Under the pieces are notes generated by a model, which was not told where the DNA came from, ran no database searches, and worked only from the letters and a program-made list of their open reading frames with translations. From the NCBI RefSeq assembly GCF_000735135.1, contig NZ_JPLZ01000006.1, positions 744,001 through 808,000 on the forward strand: a stretch of 64,000 nt of DNA. The letters are read 5' to 3'. The position numbers and the translations under genes were made by a program. Shown one piece after another: positions 16,267 to 24,849 of this stretch; the stretch's first letter is position 1; each line of letters begins with the position of its first letter. The DNA is from Chryseobacterium sp. FH1. Lineage in GTDB: Bacteria; Bacteroidota; Bacteroidia; Flavobacteriales; Weeksellaceae.

Positions 16267-16977
16267 ATGAAAAAAACAATCAGCGTGTCCAGTGGCTCAG
16301 CTACTTTGGATACCAACAGAAGAAACTTTTTGAAACTCAGTGGCGTTGGACTTGCGTTGGCAGGACTTGCACTGGTGGGTTGTAATGACGACGATGATTT
16401 CACAATCATTGACAACAGCGTTTTTGATCTAGGAAAAGGCGACGTAGGTGTTTTGAATTATGCTTATGCACTCGAGCAATTGGAGGCGGATTTCTACAGC
16501 AAAGTAGTTAACAGCTTCTACACAGGAGTTTCGGAGGCGGAAAGAACAATTCTTACAGATTTGTATCACCACGAGGTAATCCATAGAGATTTCTTCAAAG
16601 CGGCAATTGGTGGCGCGGCCCCGAACAGTATTCTGCCAACTCTGGAATTCCAATATCCTAACGTGGATTTTAAAAGTAGAACTTCTGTTCTTGCAACTGC
16701 GAAAGCACTAGAAGATACGGGTGTTGCCGCTTACAATGGTGCAGGGAAATATATTACCAATCCAGATTATCTTGTTTTGGCAGGGAAAATTGTTTCGGTA
16801 GAAGCAAGACACGCTGCTGCGATTCGTGATCTGATCAATCCAAAATCAGCAGATTTCTCTGGCGATGATGTGATCAACGCGATGGGATTGGATCTTGCAA
16901 AAGAACCGAAAGACATTGTGACTGTAGCAGCAGGCTTCATCAAAACGCCATTCACTTGGAAAGAGAGAGGTATTTAA
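16267..16977 (+). CDS. Ferritin-like domain lipoprotein
   Basis: 236 residues. The N-terminus has a twin-arginine motif (RRNFLKLSG, about 19-27) and then a lipobox LVGC at about 41-44, so it is probably Tat-exported and lipid-anchored. The four-helix ferritin-like domain shows iron-type ligands in LEQLEADFY, HHEVIHRDF, LEDTGVAAY and VEARHAAAI. Family PF13668-like. Peroxide or iron handling is an inference. Followed after 29 nt by a second ferritin-like gene. Confidence 0.88.
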   Translation: MKKTISVSSGSATLDTNRRNFLKLSGVGLALAGLALVGCNDDDDFTIIDNSVFDLGKGDVGVLNYAYALEQLEADFYSKVVNSFYTGVSEAERTILTDLYHHEVIHRDFFKAAIGGAAPNSILPTLEFQYPNVDFKSRTSVLATAKALEDTGVAAYNGAGKYITNPDYLVLAGKIVSVEARHAAAIRDLINPKSADFSGDDVINAMGLDLAKEPKDIVTVAAGFIKTPFTWKERGI

Positions 16978-17006
16978 TTCGTTATTAATTTCAAAAATTT
17001 ACTATT

Positions 17007-17816
17007 ATGAACATTCTTAAGATATTAGACAAGCTCTCTGATGACAAATTCTTCACAGGAGAAGCTTCAAGATTACAAACTTTAACTGGTATTGCTGACT
17101 TTGGAAAAAAAGCAGCCGTTGCATCTGTCCCACTTGGACTAGGCGTATTGATGTCAACACCAGCAAAAGCAGAAACTACAAGTACAAGCGCTACCGCATT
17201 CAAAACACCGCTGACGGACGCTTTGCAATTGGCACTGACATTAGAATATTTGGAAGACGAATATTATCGAATGGGCTTGGCAAAAGCAGGGCTTATCCCA
17301 ACTGCGGACAGAACTGTTTTCTCTCAAATTTCAAAACATGAGACGGCACACGTTGCATTTCTTAGAACAGCATTGACGTCATTAGGAACAACGCCAGCTA
17401 CAAAACCAACTTTCGATTTTACAGCTGGAGGAAATTTTGATCCGATGAATGACTACCAACAATTTATGATTTTGGCGCAAGCTTTTGAAGATACGGGTGT
17501 AAGAGCCTACAAAGGACAAGCTGGAAACGTAATGTCCAACAAAGATGTGTTGACTGCAGCTTTGCAAATTCACTCGGTTGAGGCAAGACACGCTTCGCAA
17601 GTTAGAAGAATGAGAGCGCAAAAAGGATGGATAGAATTGGCAAATGGCGGTAATATGCCAGCAGCAACAAATCCGGTTTATGCAGGAGAAGGTGTTACGA
17701 ACCAAGCTGGTTTCAACACGGCAACAGCATTTGGTGCGGAAGCAGGTTCTGCAGCTTATGACGAAGTAATGAGTGGTACAGATGCTGCGACAATTGCTGG
17801 ATTATTCATTGCATAA
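17007..17816 (+). CDS. Second ferritin-like domain protein
   Basis: 269 residues. The same ligand pattern as the preceding gene: LEYLEDEYY, KHETAHVAF, FEDTGVRAY, VEARHASQV. The N-terminus lacks a classical signal; a hydrophobic, Ala-rich stretch at about 35-55 ending PAKAE may act as an internal or non-standard one. Paralogue of the gene at 16267 and almost surely cotranscribed with it. Ends at a strong terminator. Confidence 0.85.
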   Translation: MNILKILDKLSDDKFFTGEASRLQTLTGIADFGKKAAVASVPLGLGVLMSTPAKAETTSTSATAFKTPLTDALQLALTLEYLEDEYYRMGLAKAGLIPTADRTVFSQISKHETAHVAFLRTALTSLGTTPATKPTFDFTAGGNFDPMNDYQQFMILAQAFEDTGVRAYKGQAGNVMSNKDVLTAALQIHSVEARHASQVRRMRAQKGWIELANGGNMPAATNPVYAGEGVTNQAGFNTATAFGAEAGSAAYDEVMSGTDAATIAGLFIA

Positions 17817-17845
17817 AATTATACATAAGTGGTGATAGTTTATTG

Positions 17846-17878
17846 ATCCTTTTCCTTTATTGGGAAAGGATTTTTTTG
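17846..17878 (+). terminator. Terminator of the ferritin-like pair
   Basis: A 10-bp stem (17846-17855 with 17862-17871) around a 6-nt loop, then a run of T. Confidence 0.9.
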
Positions 17879-17915
17879 TTTTAATTGATGATGGAAATCA
17901 GTTTAATCAAATAAA

Positions 17916-17943
17916 AAAGGATCAACAAAAATATTGATCCTTT
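17916..17943 (-). terminator. Terminator of the 17964 gene
   Basis: AAAGGATCAA (17916-17925) and TTGATCCTTT (17934-17943) form a perfect 10-bp stem, with a T-run on the minus-strand side. Confidence 0.85.
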
Positions 17944-17963
17944 ATAATAGATGACCTTAGATT

Positions 17964-19031
17964 TTAAGGAATTATTTTTTCTTCTTTTAATTTTCTAAAT
18001 AGATCTTTAAAGGAATCTAGTGTGCTTTGATAAGATGTAAATCCAAGTTTTCTGCTATTCGCCATATCCGTCATTACCTCGATTGGTCTTCCGAGGTCAA
18101 GATCTGTATGCCAAGCTGAGGCGATTTTTGACAGGTTATTTTCTTTGAGATGATATTTTTCAGAAATATTTTCCCAAAGCTCCTGATCATTTTGAAGTTC
18201 TTTTTCCAAAGGTCTGATATTATTATCAAAACCTTCAAACTCGATTTGAAAGTGATCTGCGATTTTTTCCCAAAGCCACTTCCATCGGAAGATATCTCCG
18301 TTTGTAATATTGAAAGCTTGATTTTTTGCACCTTCGGTTGTAGAAGCCCAAATCAATTGTTTGGCTAAGATTCTCGCATCGGTCACATCAGACAATCCAT
18401 TCCACTGTGCGGAAGATCCGGGAAAGATAAATTTACTGCCAGTTTCTTTGCAAATACTTGCGTAAATAGCCAATGTAGTTCCCATATTCATCAGGTTTCC
18501 AACGGCGTATCCAATAACGGTGTGTGGTCTGTGAATGCTCCAAGTAAAGCTGTCTCTTTCCGACGCTTCATAAACTGCATCTTCCTGAGCATAATAGAAA
18601 TTCGGATATTCCAATCGTGGTTGCTCCTCTCGAAGTGGTGTTTCTGGTAACGAACCCGATTTTGCATAAGCTTCAAATGGACCCAGATAATGTTTCAGTC
18701 CTGTAACCAAAGCAACGTGTTGAACAGATTTTTTGGGAGATAGAACATTTAAAAGATTTCTGACCAAGGCGCTGTTGACCTTGATGTTTTCTTCTTCGGT
18801 CTCATTTCGCATCCAAGTCGTAAAGAATATGTGGGTAGGAGAGATGTTTTCCAAGGCGACCTTTAGATTGTCCTCATCCAGCAAATCCGCTTTTACAGGA
18901 ATCAATCCTGATATGTTTGAATTGGGATTTCTTGCCAATCCGTATGTTGTCCAGCCATTTGTGACCAATTCCTGAGCAAGATTGCTTCCCGTGATTCCGG
19001 TGGCTCCGACAACTAATGCAATATTTTCCAT
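17964..19031 (-). CDS. NAD(P)-dependent SDR-type oxidoreductase (PRISE-like)
   Basis: 355 residues from ATG 19031. Start chosen there because MENIALVVGATGITGSNL places the Rossmann GxxGxxG at the N-terminus; an in-frame upstream ATG (19076) would add 15 unlikely residues and overlap a TAACTTTG box (19057-19050). FFTTWMRNE and FYYAQEDAVYE resemble the progesterone 5-beta-reductase/iridoid synthase-like group, with the YxxxE active-site region. Substrate unknown; probably an enone reductase or epimerase-type enzyme. Confidence 0.82.
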   Translation of the reverse strand: MENIALVVGATGITGSNLAQELVTNGWTTYGLARNPNSNISGLIPVKADLLDEDNLKVALENISPTHIFFTTWMRNETEEENIKVNSALVRNLLNVLSPKKSVQHVALVTGLKHYLGPFEAYAKSGSLPETPLREEQPRLEYPNFYYAQEDAVYEASERDSFTWSIHRPHTVIGYAVGNLMNMGTTLAIYASICKETGSKFIFPGSSAQWNGLSDVTDARILAKQLIWASTTEGAKNQAFNITNGDIFRWKWLWEKIADHFQIEFEGFDNNIRPLEKELQNDQELWENISEKYHLKENNLSKIASAWHTDLDLGRPIEVMTDMANSRKLGFTSYQSTLDSFKDLFRKLKEEKIIP

Positions 19032-19114
19032 AAAAAAATGATTTGATTGCAAAGTTAGAGACCTCAAACCCGACAAAACTTGATGTAGGTCATCAGTTTT
19101 AGTTAATTCAAATT

Positions 19115-19696
19115 TTATTGAAGGGAAATCTTTTTCCTGATTCTGCTGACTGTTTCGGGACTTAAACCAAGAAAAGAAGCGATCAGCGCGTGAGAAAGTT
19201 TCTGGGTTATTTTAGGATGGCTTTCGACCAATTGAAGATATTTTTCTTCTGCGGTGAAATTATTAGAAATGATCAATCTGTAATCTTTCGTCACCAAACT
19301 ATTTTGATAAAGAATTCTAAAATACCTGTCCATTATTGGAATTCGCAAAGTCAGTTCCTCGTAATTCTCCCGACTTATCATTAACAATTCTGAGTCTTCA
19401 ATCGCATCAATATTAAGAAAAGCTTTTTCGTGATTAAGGAAACTATTGAAATCTGAGATCCACCAACCGTCAAAAGCAAAAAGATTGATCCGTTGATTTC
19501 CTTTTTCGTCCAGGATATAAGACTTGAGAATGCCTTTGCTCACGAACGTCAGGTTTTTGCAAACTTCCCCTTCCTGTAGCAGATATTCTTTTTTATGAAG
19601 TCTTTTATGAGTGAAAAATGATTTTAACAATTCAATCTGATTTTCATCAATGTCAACTTTTTCTCGAATGTGGGATATTAAAACATCGAACATCAT
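19115..19696 (-). CDS. Crp/Fnr-family transcriptional regulator
   Basis: About 194 residues. The cyclic-nucleotide-binding fold is at about 20-120 (KKEYLLQEGEVCKNLTFVSKG), and the helix-turn-helix LSHALIASFLGLSPETVSRIRKK lies at the C-terminus. No Fnr cysteine cluster, so it is not an obvious oxygen sensor. Start at ATG 19696 or 19693; a longer in-frame start would run into tRNA-Glu. The oxidoreductase gene at 17964 follows 83 nt downstream and may be its target. Confidence 0.85.
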   Translation of the reverse strand: MMFDVLISHIREKVDIDENQIELLKSFFTHKRLHKKEYLLQEGEVCKNLTFVSKGILKSYILDEKGNQRINLFAFDGWWISDFNSFLNHEKAFLNIDAIEDSELLMISRENYEELTLRIPIMDRYFRILYQNSLVTKDYRLIISNNFTAEEKYLQLVESHPKITQKLSHALIASFLGLSPETVSRIRKKISLQ

Positions 19697-19757
19697 ATCA
19701 TTTAATGTAAATATATAACAAAAGCGCCTTAGAAAAGCGCTTTGTTGTTTTAAAATG

Positions 19758-19829
19758 TAGCCTATAGGGGAATCGAACCGCTGTTGCAAGAAAGAAAATC
19801 TTGAGTCCTAACCACTAGACGAATAGGCC
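19758..19829 (-). tRNA. Divergent tRNA-Glu (UUC) with unusual features
   Basis: 72-nt cloverleaf. Acceptor GGCCTAT/ATAGGCT (G1-U72 as in the other two copies), D-arm intact, anticodon stem CAAGA/TCTTG, loop TTTTCTT with anticodon TTC. Two oddities: position 37 is U, where a purine is nearly universal, and the T-stem AGCGG/CCCCT has a C-C mismatch at 51-63. A complete promoter precedes it, so it is probably transcribed. Confidence 0.85.
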
Positions 19830-19847
19830 GTTTGGCGTTGTGGACTG

Positions 19848-19878
19848 CAAAAATAGAGACTTTATACAGTTTAGGCAA
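19848..19878 (-). promoter_or_regulatory. Promoter of the divergent tRNA-Glu
   Basis: On the minus strand: TTG at 19878-19876, a 20-nt spacer, TATTTTTG at 19855-19848. The tRNA 5' end is 19 nt downstream. Confidence 0.75.
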
Positions 19879-19888
19879 ATGATTTTGT

Positions 19889-21172
19889 CTATTTCAATTT
19901 TTTCTCGATAATCGTATTTGTGATTCCTTTGCCCTCCAGATCTTTCTGAGCTTTGATAGCATCTTCCAGAGTTTTGTATTTTCCATGGGTATAATAGAAA
20001 ATGCCGTTTTCCTTGTTTCTGGTCATATCTGGAAGCGTTTTCATTATGATAGACTTAGAATCCAACTTGTCTTTTCCAGCGTAGATTTCCAATGTGTAAT
20101 AACCGCTTCCCAAAGATTGATTCGGAACAAAACTGATGGCCATGGAGTTTCTGAATCCTGCATCTTTAGCCGTTTTCAGATTCGTGTCTTTTACGGAGGC
20201 AAAGTTTGTGGTGCCATAATAATATTTGTAGAAACCATTTTCTTTGATTGGCAAGATATATTTCAAGCCTTTCAATGCTGGGTCTTCGTCTGTGTATTTT
20301 GTTGGCGAGCTCATCAGCAAGATTCTAAAATCATTTTTCAATGGTTGCTCCGCTGGTTTTTCTGGCTCAGGTTCTTTTTGGTTTCTGTCTACCAATTTTT
20401 TATAATTTACGATAGCGTTGAAGATACTCTCTGCAATGGACTGTTGCCCATCTTCTGTAGAAATGTATCTAGCATCGTCATAATTATTTACGAATCCAGT
20501 TTCGATAAGAATGGATGGCATTGCATTCATTCTCAAAACGTGCAGGTTGGCTTGTTTTACACCTCTGGATAGTCGTTTGTCTTTTTTAACAAAATTATCC
20601 TCGATCATTCCACCAATCGTGAGACTTGCTTCAAGATATTTGCTTTGCTGAATTTTTAGTGCAATTAGAGATTCCGGAGAACTGGGATTGTACGATGCAA
20701 AATTTTCCTTGTCCTTTTCGTCAAGGAAGATTACGTCGTTTTCTGCTTTTGCAACATCAAGATTGGCTTTGTTTTGATTCGGACCTTGTACGAAAGTCTC
20801 TGTTCCTTGCGCTGTTGCGGTTCTGCTTGGTGAAGAATTTACGTGGACTGAGATGAAAAGGTCTGCTTTGCTTCTGTTGGCAAGGTCGGTTCTGTAAGTT
20901 AACGATGGATATTCATCAATTTTTCTCGTGTAGATGACTTTGTAGTCTTTGTTTTTTTCCAACATTCGGCCAAGTTTGAGAACGATACCCAAGGTGACCA
21001 TTTTTTCCTGTACTGTTCCGATGTCCGAGTAGTTTCTATTGGCTCCTACATCGCTTCCACCATGACCTGCATCTAGGACAACCGTGAATTTTTTCTGCGA
21101 ATGGAGGCTACCAAAACCAATCAAAAATGTTAACAGAAAAAAAAATTTATTATAAAGTGTTGGCCTAATCAT
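19889..21172 (-). CDS. N-acetylmuramoyl-L-alanine amidase (Amidase_3)
   Basis: 427 residues. Cleaves the amide between MurNAc and the stem peptide. Signal peptide about 1-25. Zinc site and catalysis: DAGHGG (near 36), EKMVTLGIVLKLG, SVHVNSS and catalytic Glu in LIETGFVNN (about 225). The C-terminal 130 residues hold two SPOR-like segments (KYILPIKENGFYKYYYG and FYYTHGKYKTLEDA), which in other proteins bind denuded septal glycan. Divergent from lptD with only 42 bp between start codons. Confidence 0.92.
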   Translation of the reverse strand: MIRPTLYNKFFFLLTFLIGFGSLHSQKKFTVVLDAGHGGSDVGANRNYSDIGTVQEKMVTLGIVLKLGRMLEKNKDYKVIYTRKIDEYPSLTYRTDLANRSKADLFISVHVNSSPSRTATAQGTETFVQGPNQNKANLDVAKAENDVIFLDEKDKENFASYNPSSPESLIALKIQQSKYLEASLTIGGMIEDNFVKKDKRLSRGVKQANLHVLRMNAMPSILIETGFVNNYDDARYISTEDGQQSIAESIFNAIVNYKKLVDRNQKEPEPEKPAEQPLKNDFRILLMSSPTKYTDEDPALKGLKYILPIKENGFYKYYYGTTNFASVKDTNLKTAKDAGFRNSMAISFVPNQSLGSGYYTLEIYAGKDKLDSKSIIMKTLPDMTRNKENGIFYYTHGKYKTLEDAIKAQKDLEGKGITNTIIEKKLK

Positions 21173-21214
21173 TTTAATCTTTAAAATTTAATTAATTTTG
21201 AACCCAATTTCAGA

Positions 21215-23836
21215 ATGACTGCATTGGCTCGAAGTATTTTCAAAAGTATATTACTAATTTTAAATATCCTAATTTTTAACAATATTTTAGCACAAATTGT
21301 GCCTCAAAATACTGCTGGAAATAATGGTGTTCAAGATTCATTAAATATAACCAGAAATTCCGTTGGAATTAAAAAAGACACCATCATCCCAAAGGAACAA
21401 CTGGATGATGTCGTAAAGACCAGAGCTGAAAACAAAAGCAGTTCCTCCATCTCCAACAAGCAGACTTTCCTCAACAAAAAAGCGCAGATCATCTATCAGG
21501 ATATGCAGATAGATGCAGACTACATCCGTATCGATTGGGAAACCGGAAAGATCTACGCAAGAGGTGAGCAAGACGAAAAAGGAAAAATTACGACGCCCGC
21601 AATAGCTACACAAGGTGGCAAAAAATTTGAGTACAGCGAGGTGATCTATAACTTCAAAACCAAACAGGCCATTGCCTTCAACGCTAGAACGGAGGAAAGT
21701 GAAGGTGTCATCGTTGCAGAGCGAACCAAGAAGTATGATGACTCGGTTTTTGTAATGAGAAATGCGATGTTCACGACAGACGAATATTTCCTTAAGAAGA
21801 AAGATTCCCTCGCGGATTATCACATGTCGGCGCCCTACATCAAACTATTGAAAGGAAAAAACAGTTCTCAAATAGTGACTGGACCTATCCAAATGTACAT
21901 TGAGCAAGTTCCGACACCATTAATATTACCTTTCGCCATTCTTCCTTTTTCTGATAAACGATCAGCGGGGATTTTGATCCCGAGTTTTGGAGAAAGACAA
22001 GATGTTGGATTTTTCCTGAATGGATTAGGTTATTACCAACCAATCGGCGATCATTTCGATTTGAAGATTCTCGCAGATGTTTATACGAAAGGAAGTTGGA
22101 ATTTGAAACCAGAACTTAATTATCTCAAAAAATACAGATATTCCGGAAACTTCGCAGCGGATTACGGTTATACAGTCCGTGGAATCAAAGGCTTGGATGA
22201 TTATTCCAGAACCAAAACGTTCAGGATTGCGTGGCGGCATTCTCAGGATTCAAAGGCAAATCCGTATTTTACATTCAACTCGAGTGTGGATATTGTGAGC
22301 AGTAGATTCTATAATAATACAGTTAATAATAATTATATCTTCAACGAGAATGTTCTGAATACGCAACAGACTTCGAGAGTGAACGTCACCAAACGTTTCT
22401 TAAATCTTCCCGTGACGATAAGTGCGAGTATGGCTTATGCCCAGAATTTTGCTACTGGACTTACGGATCTTCGTTTGCCGGATATGACGGTGGCGATCAA
22501 TCAGTTTTATCTTTTCAAACCGAAGACCGGCGTGCGAACTGGTTTGTTGGAGAATATCAACGTGAATACTGGATTGGCATTAAGCAACTATGTGCAGACG
22601 ACAGAGGACAAGCTCTTCAAGAAAGAAATGTGGGACGAAATGAAAACCGGCGCGAAGAACAACATCTCGATGTCCACCAATACAACCGTTGCGAAATTTT
22701 TCACATTCTCGCTTAGTGCCAATGCAGACAATGTAGTGACGACCAAAACACTTGAGAGAAATTATAATCCAGTTACAAATGCTATAGAAGACAAATTTAA
22801 CAAAGGGATTGCCGCTTACTCCACATTCTCAGCGAGTACAAGTATGCAAACCGTTTTGTATGGGCAGAAAAACTTTAGCAAAAATTCTCCGATTGTCGCA
22901 ATTCGACATATGATCACGCCAAGTTTCAGTTTCACTTATTCTCCGGATTTTGGTGAGGCCAGTTGGGGTTATTTCAGAAATTATTCTAATTCGAGAGGGG
23001 AGATGGCTCCGTATTCTATATTTGACAATGGAATCTATGGAGCTCCAACTTCTGGACTTACGCAGAGTTTAGGATTTAATATTAATAATAATCTGGAGAT
23101 GAAGGTAAGATCCAAATCGGATTCTACGGGCGTGAAAAAAGTGAAGATCTTTGAAAACTTAAATATCTCTGGAGGCTACAACTTTGCAGCAGAAAGATAC
23201 AAATGGTCTGTCTTTTCTGTGAATGGACAATCTTCTTTCTTTGATAATAAATTGAATGTCAACACCAGCCTTACGATAGAACCTTACGAGATTGTTTTCC
23301 AGGACGGAAGTAATGTTGGCGAGAGAACGGAGAACTTTGGACATTTTAGTTTGCAGGGTTTCAATCTTCAATTGTCGTATCCAATGAGTGAAGCCATCTT
23401 CGGCAAAAAAGAAGAAGCCTCGAAAAAATATAAGAAGAAAGGTGAAATCCGAAATGAGAATTATTTCTTTGATGATGATAATTACTCCCACTATTCTCCA
23501 ACATGGACTTTGAACATCAACGGAAATTATTCCTACACAAGAGGATTGACTCGACTTGGTCAAAAAGTTGCAACGCTTGGTTTGGACGGAAGTATCAAAC
23601 TGACACCATATTGGAATATCAATGGAAGTACTAACTATGACATTCAAAACAAAGAGTTGGGCTACACACGACTGGGATTTGCGAGAGACCAGCGTAGTTT
23701 TACGATTACATTCAACTGGGTTCCGTTTGGGCAGTACAAGGTCTATGATTTCTTTATCGGAATCAAAGCCAACATCCTGAAAGATGCGGTGAAATATAAA
23801 GAAAGAAGTTTCACGCAACCCAACAGCAGTTTTTAG
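21215..23836 (+). CDS. lptD: LPS-assembly outer-membrane protein LptD
   Basis: 873 residues. Inserts lipopolysaccharide into the outer leaflet together with LptE. Signal peptide about 1-27, an OstA-like periplasmic N-domain (about 85-180: KAQIIYQDMQIDADYIRIDWETG) and a long C-terminal beta-barrel rich in aromatic, alternating strands. The upstream TAATTTTG at 21193-21200 fits a -7 box. Sharing a short divergent spacer with the amidase suggests coordinated envelope control. Confidence 0.93.
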   Translation: MTALARSIFKSILLILNILIFNNILAQIVPQNTAGNNGVQDSLNITRNSVGIKKDTIIPKEQLDDVVKTRAENKSSSSISNKQTFLNKKAQIIYQDMQIDADYIRIDWETGKIYARGEQDEKGKITTPAIATQGGKKFEYSEVIYNFKTKQAIAFNARTEESEGVIVAERTKKYDDSVFVMRNAMFTTDEYFLKKKDSLADYHMSAPYIKLLKGKNSSQIVTGPIQMYIEQVPTPLILPFAILPFSDKRSAGILIPSFGERQDVGFFLNGLGYYQPIGDHFDLKILADVYTKGSWNLKPELNYLKKYRYSGNFAADYGYTVRGIKGLDDYSRTKTFRIAWRHSQDSKANPYFTFNSSVDIVSSRFYNNTVNNNYIFNENVLNTQQTSRVNVTKRFLNLPVTISASMAYAQNFATGLTDLRLPDMTVAINQFYLFKPKTGVRTGLLENINVNTGLALSNYVQTTEDKLFKKEMWDEMKTGAKNNISMSTNTTVAKFFTFSLSANADNVVTTKTLERNYNPVTNAIEDKFNKGIAAYSTFSASTSMQTVLYGQKNFSKNSPIVAIRHMITPSFSFTYSPDFGEASWGYFRNYSNSRGEMAPYSIFDNGIYGAPTSGLTQSLGFNINNNLEMKVRSKSDSTGVKKVKIFENLNISGGYNFAAERYKWSVFSVNGQSSFFDNKLNVNTSLTIEPYEIVFQDGSNVGERTENFGHFSLQGFNLQLSYPMSEAIFGKKEEASKKYKKKGEIRNENYFFDDDNYSHYSPTWTLNINGNYSYTRGLTRLGQKVATLGLDGSIKLTPYWNINGSTNYDIQNKELGYTRLGFARDQRSFTITFNWVPFGQYKVYDFFIGIKANILKDAVKYKERSFTQPNSSF

Positions 23837-23965
23837 AAATGTAGTGCTAGAAATTCGAAGAATGTCAATTTATAAGTTGCTAAAATGCGGAATCAAGAAA
23901 ACTTCCGACATCTAACTTCCAACTTTCGACTAATTTATATAGTTTTGTAAAAATTAATATTAAAA

Positions 23966-24346
23966 ATGAAGAAAATCATTCATACATCAGAAGCTCCGGC
24001 TGCGATCGGCCCTTATTCTCAAGCAACTTTGGTCAATGGAACATTATACATTTCCGGACAAATTCCTGTAGATCCGGAAACTGGGAAATTGGTAGAAGGC
24101 ATCCAAAAAGAAACGCATCAGGTCATGAAAAACTTGAAAGCCATTTTGACTGCGACCGATATGGACTTTAGCAATGCCGTGAAAGCTTCTATCTTCCTTA
24201 AAAATATGGATGATTTTGCTGAGGTGAATGATATCTACGCTTCATACTTCGAAAACGAAATCTACCCTGCGAGAGAAACAGTTCAGGTTTCTTGTCTTCC
24301 GAAAAATGTGGACGTGGAAATCTCTATGATCGCTTTCAAAGATTAA
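23966..24346 (+). CDS. ridA: RidA family reactive enamine/imine deaminase
   Basis: 126 residues. Hydrolyses 2-aminoacrylate and related enamines to ketoacids and ammonia. Typical motifs: EAPAAIGPYSQA, LYISGQIPVDPETG, and ARETVQVSCLPKNVDVEISMIA with the conserved Arg of the active site. Preceded by TAGTTTTG (23940-23947), a -7 match. Followed after 1 nt by a membrane protein gene, so translationally coupled. Confidence 0.96.
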   Translation: MKKIIHTSEAPAAIGPYSQATLVNGTLYISGQIPVDPETGKLVEGIQKETHQVMKNLKAILTATDMDFSNAVKASIFLKNMDDFAEVNDIYASYFENEIYPARETVQVSCLPKNVDVEISMIAFKD

Positions 24347-24347
24347 A

Positions 24348-24812
24348 ATGAATTTCTGTAGGAATACTTTAGGTGTTTTGGCTGGCTTGGTGGTCGCTGC
24401 TCTCATTATCACGTTGGGGATAAAGATTGATTCATCGTGGATCACCTACAAGCAGTTTGCGCCGTTTGAGCATTGGGAAACCTTGCTTCGGTCTGTGCAG
24501 CACAAAAATTCCTTCTTCGTTGCGCTTTTGTTTTTCGGTGGATTGGGAGTGACTTTTGGTGGCGTTGTAACGGCAGTGATTGTAAAATATGCGAAGGTTG
24601 CCTACGCTATTTTAATAGGCTTCATTATGTTGTTCATTGCGATGTTGGATATTATCATTTATCCTTATCATCCTGTGTTCTACAAAATATCCATCTTCCT
24701 CATCTTCTTCCCATTCTCCTGGATCGGCGGAAAAATTACCGAAGTCATCTACGAAAGACGAAAGAAAAGAGAAAAGCAATTGTTACTAAAAAATAAAAAA
24801 CCACAAGTCTAA
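24348..24812 (+). CDS. Four-helix membrane protein of unknown function
   Basis: 154 residues with hydrophobic segments at about 8-24, 53-75, 83-104 and 108-128 and a basic C-terminal tail (RRKKREKQLLLKNKK). No known motif. Its start is 1 nt after the ridA stop. The terminator hairpin overlaps its stop codon. Confidence 0.7.
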   Translation: MNFCRNTLGVLAGLVVAALIITLGIKIDSSWITYKQFAPFEHWETLLRSVQHKNSFFVALLFFGGLGVTFGGVVTAVIVKYAKVAYAILIGFIMLFIAMLDIIIYPYHPVFYKISIFLIFFPFSWIGGKITEVIYERRKKREKQLLLKNKKPQV

Positions 24813-24826
24813 TACTTGTGGTTTTT
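24800..24826. terminator. Bidirectional terminator between ridA unit and asnB
   Basis: ACCACAAGT (24800-24808) pairs with ACTTGTGGT (24814-24822), with A-run and T-run at the two bases. It overlaps the stop codon at 24810-24812. Confidence 0.88.
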
Positions 24827-24849
24827 CTTTGTAGTTAGTGTATGTTAGT

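Noticed and set aside
19697-19789. Longer start for the Crp/Fnr regulator
   Set aside because: The extension reads into the tRNA-Glu gene and has no family similarity.
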